Shown here one piece after another: positions 39,176 to 39,893 of a stretch of DNA of 39,893 nt. A model generated the notes under the pieces. That model was not told where the DNA came from. It was given only the letters and a program-made list of their open reading frames with translations, and did no database searches. The stretch's first letter is position 1. Each line of letters starts with the position of its first letter. Source of the stretch: an uncultured Alphaproteobacteria bacterium (lineage in GTDB: Bacteria; Pseudomonadota; Alphaproteobacteria; Methylaequorales; Methylaequoraceae); assembly GCA_902536655.1 (NCBI GenBank), contig CACAYF010000013.1, forward strand, positions 1-39,893, in the 5' to 3' direction. The translations under genes and the position numbers were made by a program.

Positions 39176-39893
39176 GTCAGCTCTTATAACAGGGGGTGCT
39201 CAAAGAATTGGTGAGTCTATAGCTTGTTATTTAGCTAAAAACGGACTAAACATTGCAATTCAATTCAACAAGTCTCAAAAAAAAGCACAAGAATTAAAAA
39301 ATAGGTTCAAAAATAAAAAAACAAAATTCTCAATTTATAAATTTGATTTTGAGAAAAACAAAAATATTTCAAAATTTTATAAAAATATAATTAATGAATT
39401 TGGTCATATCGATATACTAATTAATAATGCTTCAACTTTTGATTTTGATACAATATCCTCAACCAATATAAAATTGTTTGAAAAACATATAAATGTAAAC
39501 CTTAGAGCTCCATTTTTTTTATCCCAAAACTTTGTGAAATATTATAAAAAACATGGTTTGATAATTAATATAGTCGATCAAAGAGTAAATAATATTACTC
39601 CTTACTTTACATCCTACACAGTTAGTAAAGTTGCGCTGGCTGCATTAACAAAAAGTCTTGCACTTTCATTAGCTCCTTCAATAAGAGTGAATGCAATATC
39701 ACCTGGCCCAACATTGATGAGTAAAAATCAAAATTTAAAGCAATTTAGAAAACAAGTACTCAGAACTCCTTTAAAAAAACAAGTAAATTTATCTGAAATC
39801 AATCATGCTATTAGTTACCTTATAAATAATCAATCAGTAACTGGAGAGATATTAACATTAGATTCTGGGCAAAGTTTAGGATGGGCGCATTCA
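39153..39893 (+). CDS. Pteridine-reductase-like short-chain dehydrogenase (PTR1/FolM-like), 3' end outside window
   Basis: This frame is open to the window edge (247 codons) and encodes a classical SDR. It has the cofactor loop ALITGGAQRIG (10-20), LINNAS (89-94), HINVNLRAPFFLS (112-124), a YTVSK active site (Y155, K159) and IRVNAISPGPT. The position normally held by the catalytic Ser is Asp (D142 in IVDQR), 13 residues before the Tyr; the same Asp-Tyr-Lys spacing is known in Leishmania pteridine reductase PTR1. That suggests reduction of dihydropterin or dihydrofolate. The best start is TTG 39153, inside uvrB; no ATG lies before the Rossmann loop. The C-terminal LDSGQSLGW is near the normal end, so only a few residues are probably missing. 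Confidence 0.85.
   Translation, partial: MELNRIYKSALITGGAQRIGESIACYLAKNGLNIAIQFNKSQKKAQELKNRFKNKKTKFSIYKFDFEKNKNISKFYKNIINEFGHIDILINNASTFDFDTISSTNIKLFEKHINVNLRAPFFLSQNFVKYYKKHGLIINIVDQRVNNITPYFTSYTVSKVALAALTKSLALSLAPSIRVNAISPGPTLMSKNQNLKQFRKQVLRTPLKKQVNLSEINHAISYLINNQSVTGEILTLDSGQSLGWAHS

Noticed and set aside
1-39893. Mobile elements, CRISPR arrays, toxin-antitoxin or phage-defence islands
   Set aside because: No transposase, integrase, regular direct-repeat array or unexplained gene cluster was seen; every long frame belongs to a recognised core gene or is its shadow.
1-39893. Recoding of TGA
   Set aside because: Trp is encoded by TGG in conserved positions and TGA serves as the stop of prmA, so the standard code fits.

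Overview
This window is a gene-dense, very AT-rich stretch of a bacterial chromosome with a streamlined architecture. There are no gaps above 300 bases, most genes overlap or abut, and Shine-Dalgarno motifs are hardly visible. No mobile elements, CRISPR arrays or phage genes were seen. Gene content and order point to a small-genome alphaproteobacterium, probably a marine one: a dcw cluster continuing into lpxC-bamD-recN, yqeY-dnaG-rpoD divergent from carAB-greA, a two-piece MetH, and mlaA-mlaC. LpxC, BamD and MlaA/MlaC show a Gram-negative envelope. The order resembles SAR11 and its AT-rich relatives, but the window alone cannot fix the lineage. TGA works as a stop (prmA), so the standard bacterial code applies.

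Layout. (1) 2-13839, plus strand: the division and cell-wall cluster murF (5' truncated by the window edge), mraY, murD, ftsW, murG, murC, murB, ddl, ftsQ, ftsA, followed by lpxC, bamD and recN. Every junction from mraY to ftsA overlaps. ftsZ, normally between ftsA and lpxC, is absent. (2) 23153-13862, minus strand: metF, metH in two polypeptides, uvrD/pcrA, prmA and pepP, apparently one operon. (3) 23256-24776, plus strand: mlaA-mlaC, for outer-membrane lipid asymmetry. (4) 29131-24807, minus strand: yqeY-dnaG-rpoD followed by a CAU-anticodon tRNA, probably Ile2. (5) 29205-35019, plus strand: carA-carB, greA, trxB. (6) 37117-35012, minus strand: an aspartate-type aminotransferase and a PanE-family reductase. 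(7) 37208-39893, plus strand: uvrB and a pteridine-reductase-like short-chain dehydrogenase cut by the window end.

Functional picture. Region 1 makes the peptidoglycan precursor from UDP-MurNAc to lipid II (MurB, C, D, F, Ddl, MraY, MurG) and delivers it to the septum (FtsW, FtsQ, FtsA). LpxC commits to lipid A and BamD helps insert outer-membrane proteins. Region 2 closes the one-carbon/methionine cycle with a cobalamin-dependent methionine synthase, so the organism needs B12 or a close analogue for this route. The remaining genes serve replication and transcription (dnaG, rpoD, greA), repair (recN, uvrD, uvrB), carbamoyl phosphate, redox (trxB), transamination and probably pterin/folate reduction.

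I did not find a convincing new multi-gene system. The points most worth a second look are the missing ftsZ with an N-terminally extended LpxC beside the gap, the pteridine-reductase-type active site at the right edge, long poly-A tracts inside essential genes, and the apparent lack of a lipobox in MlaA.
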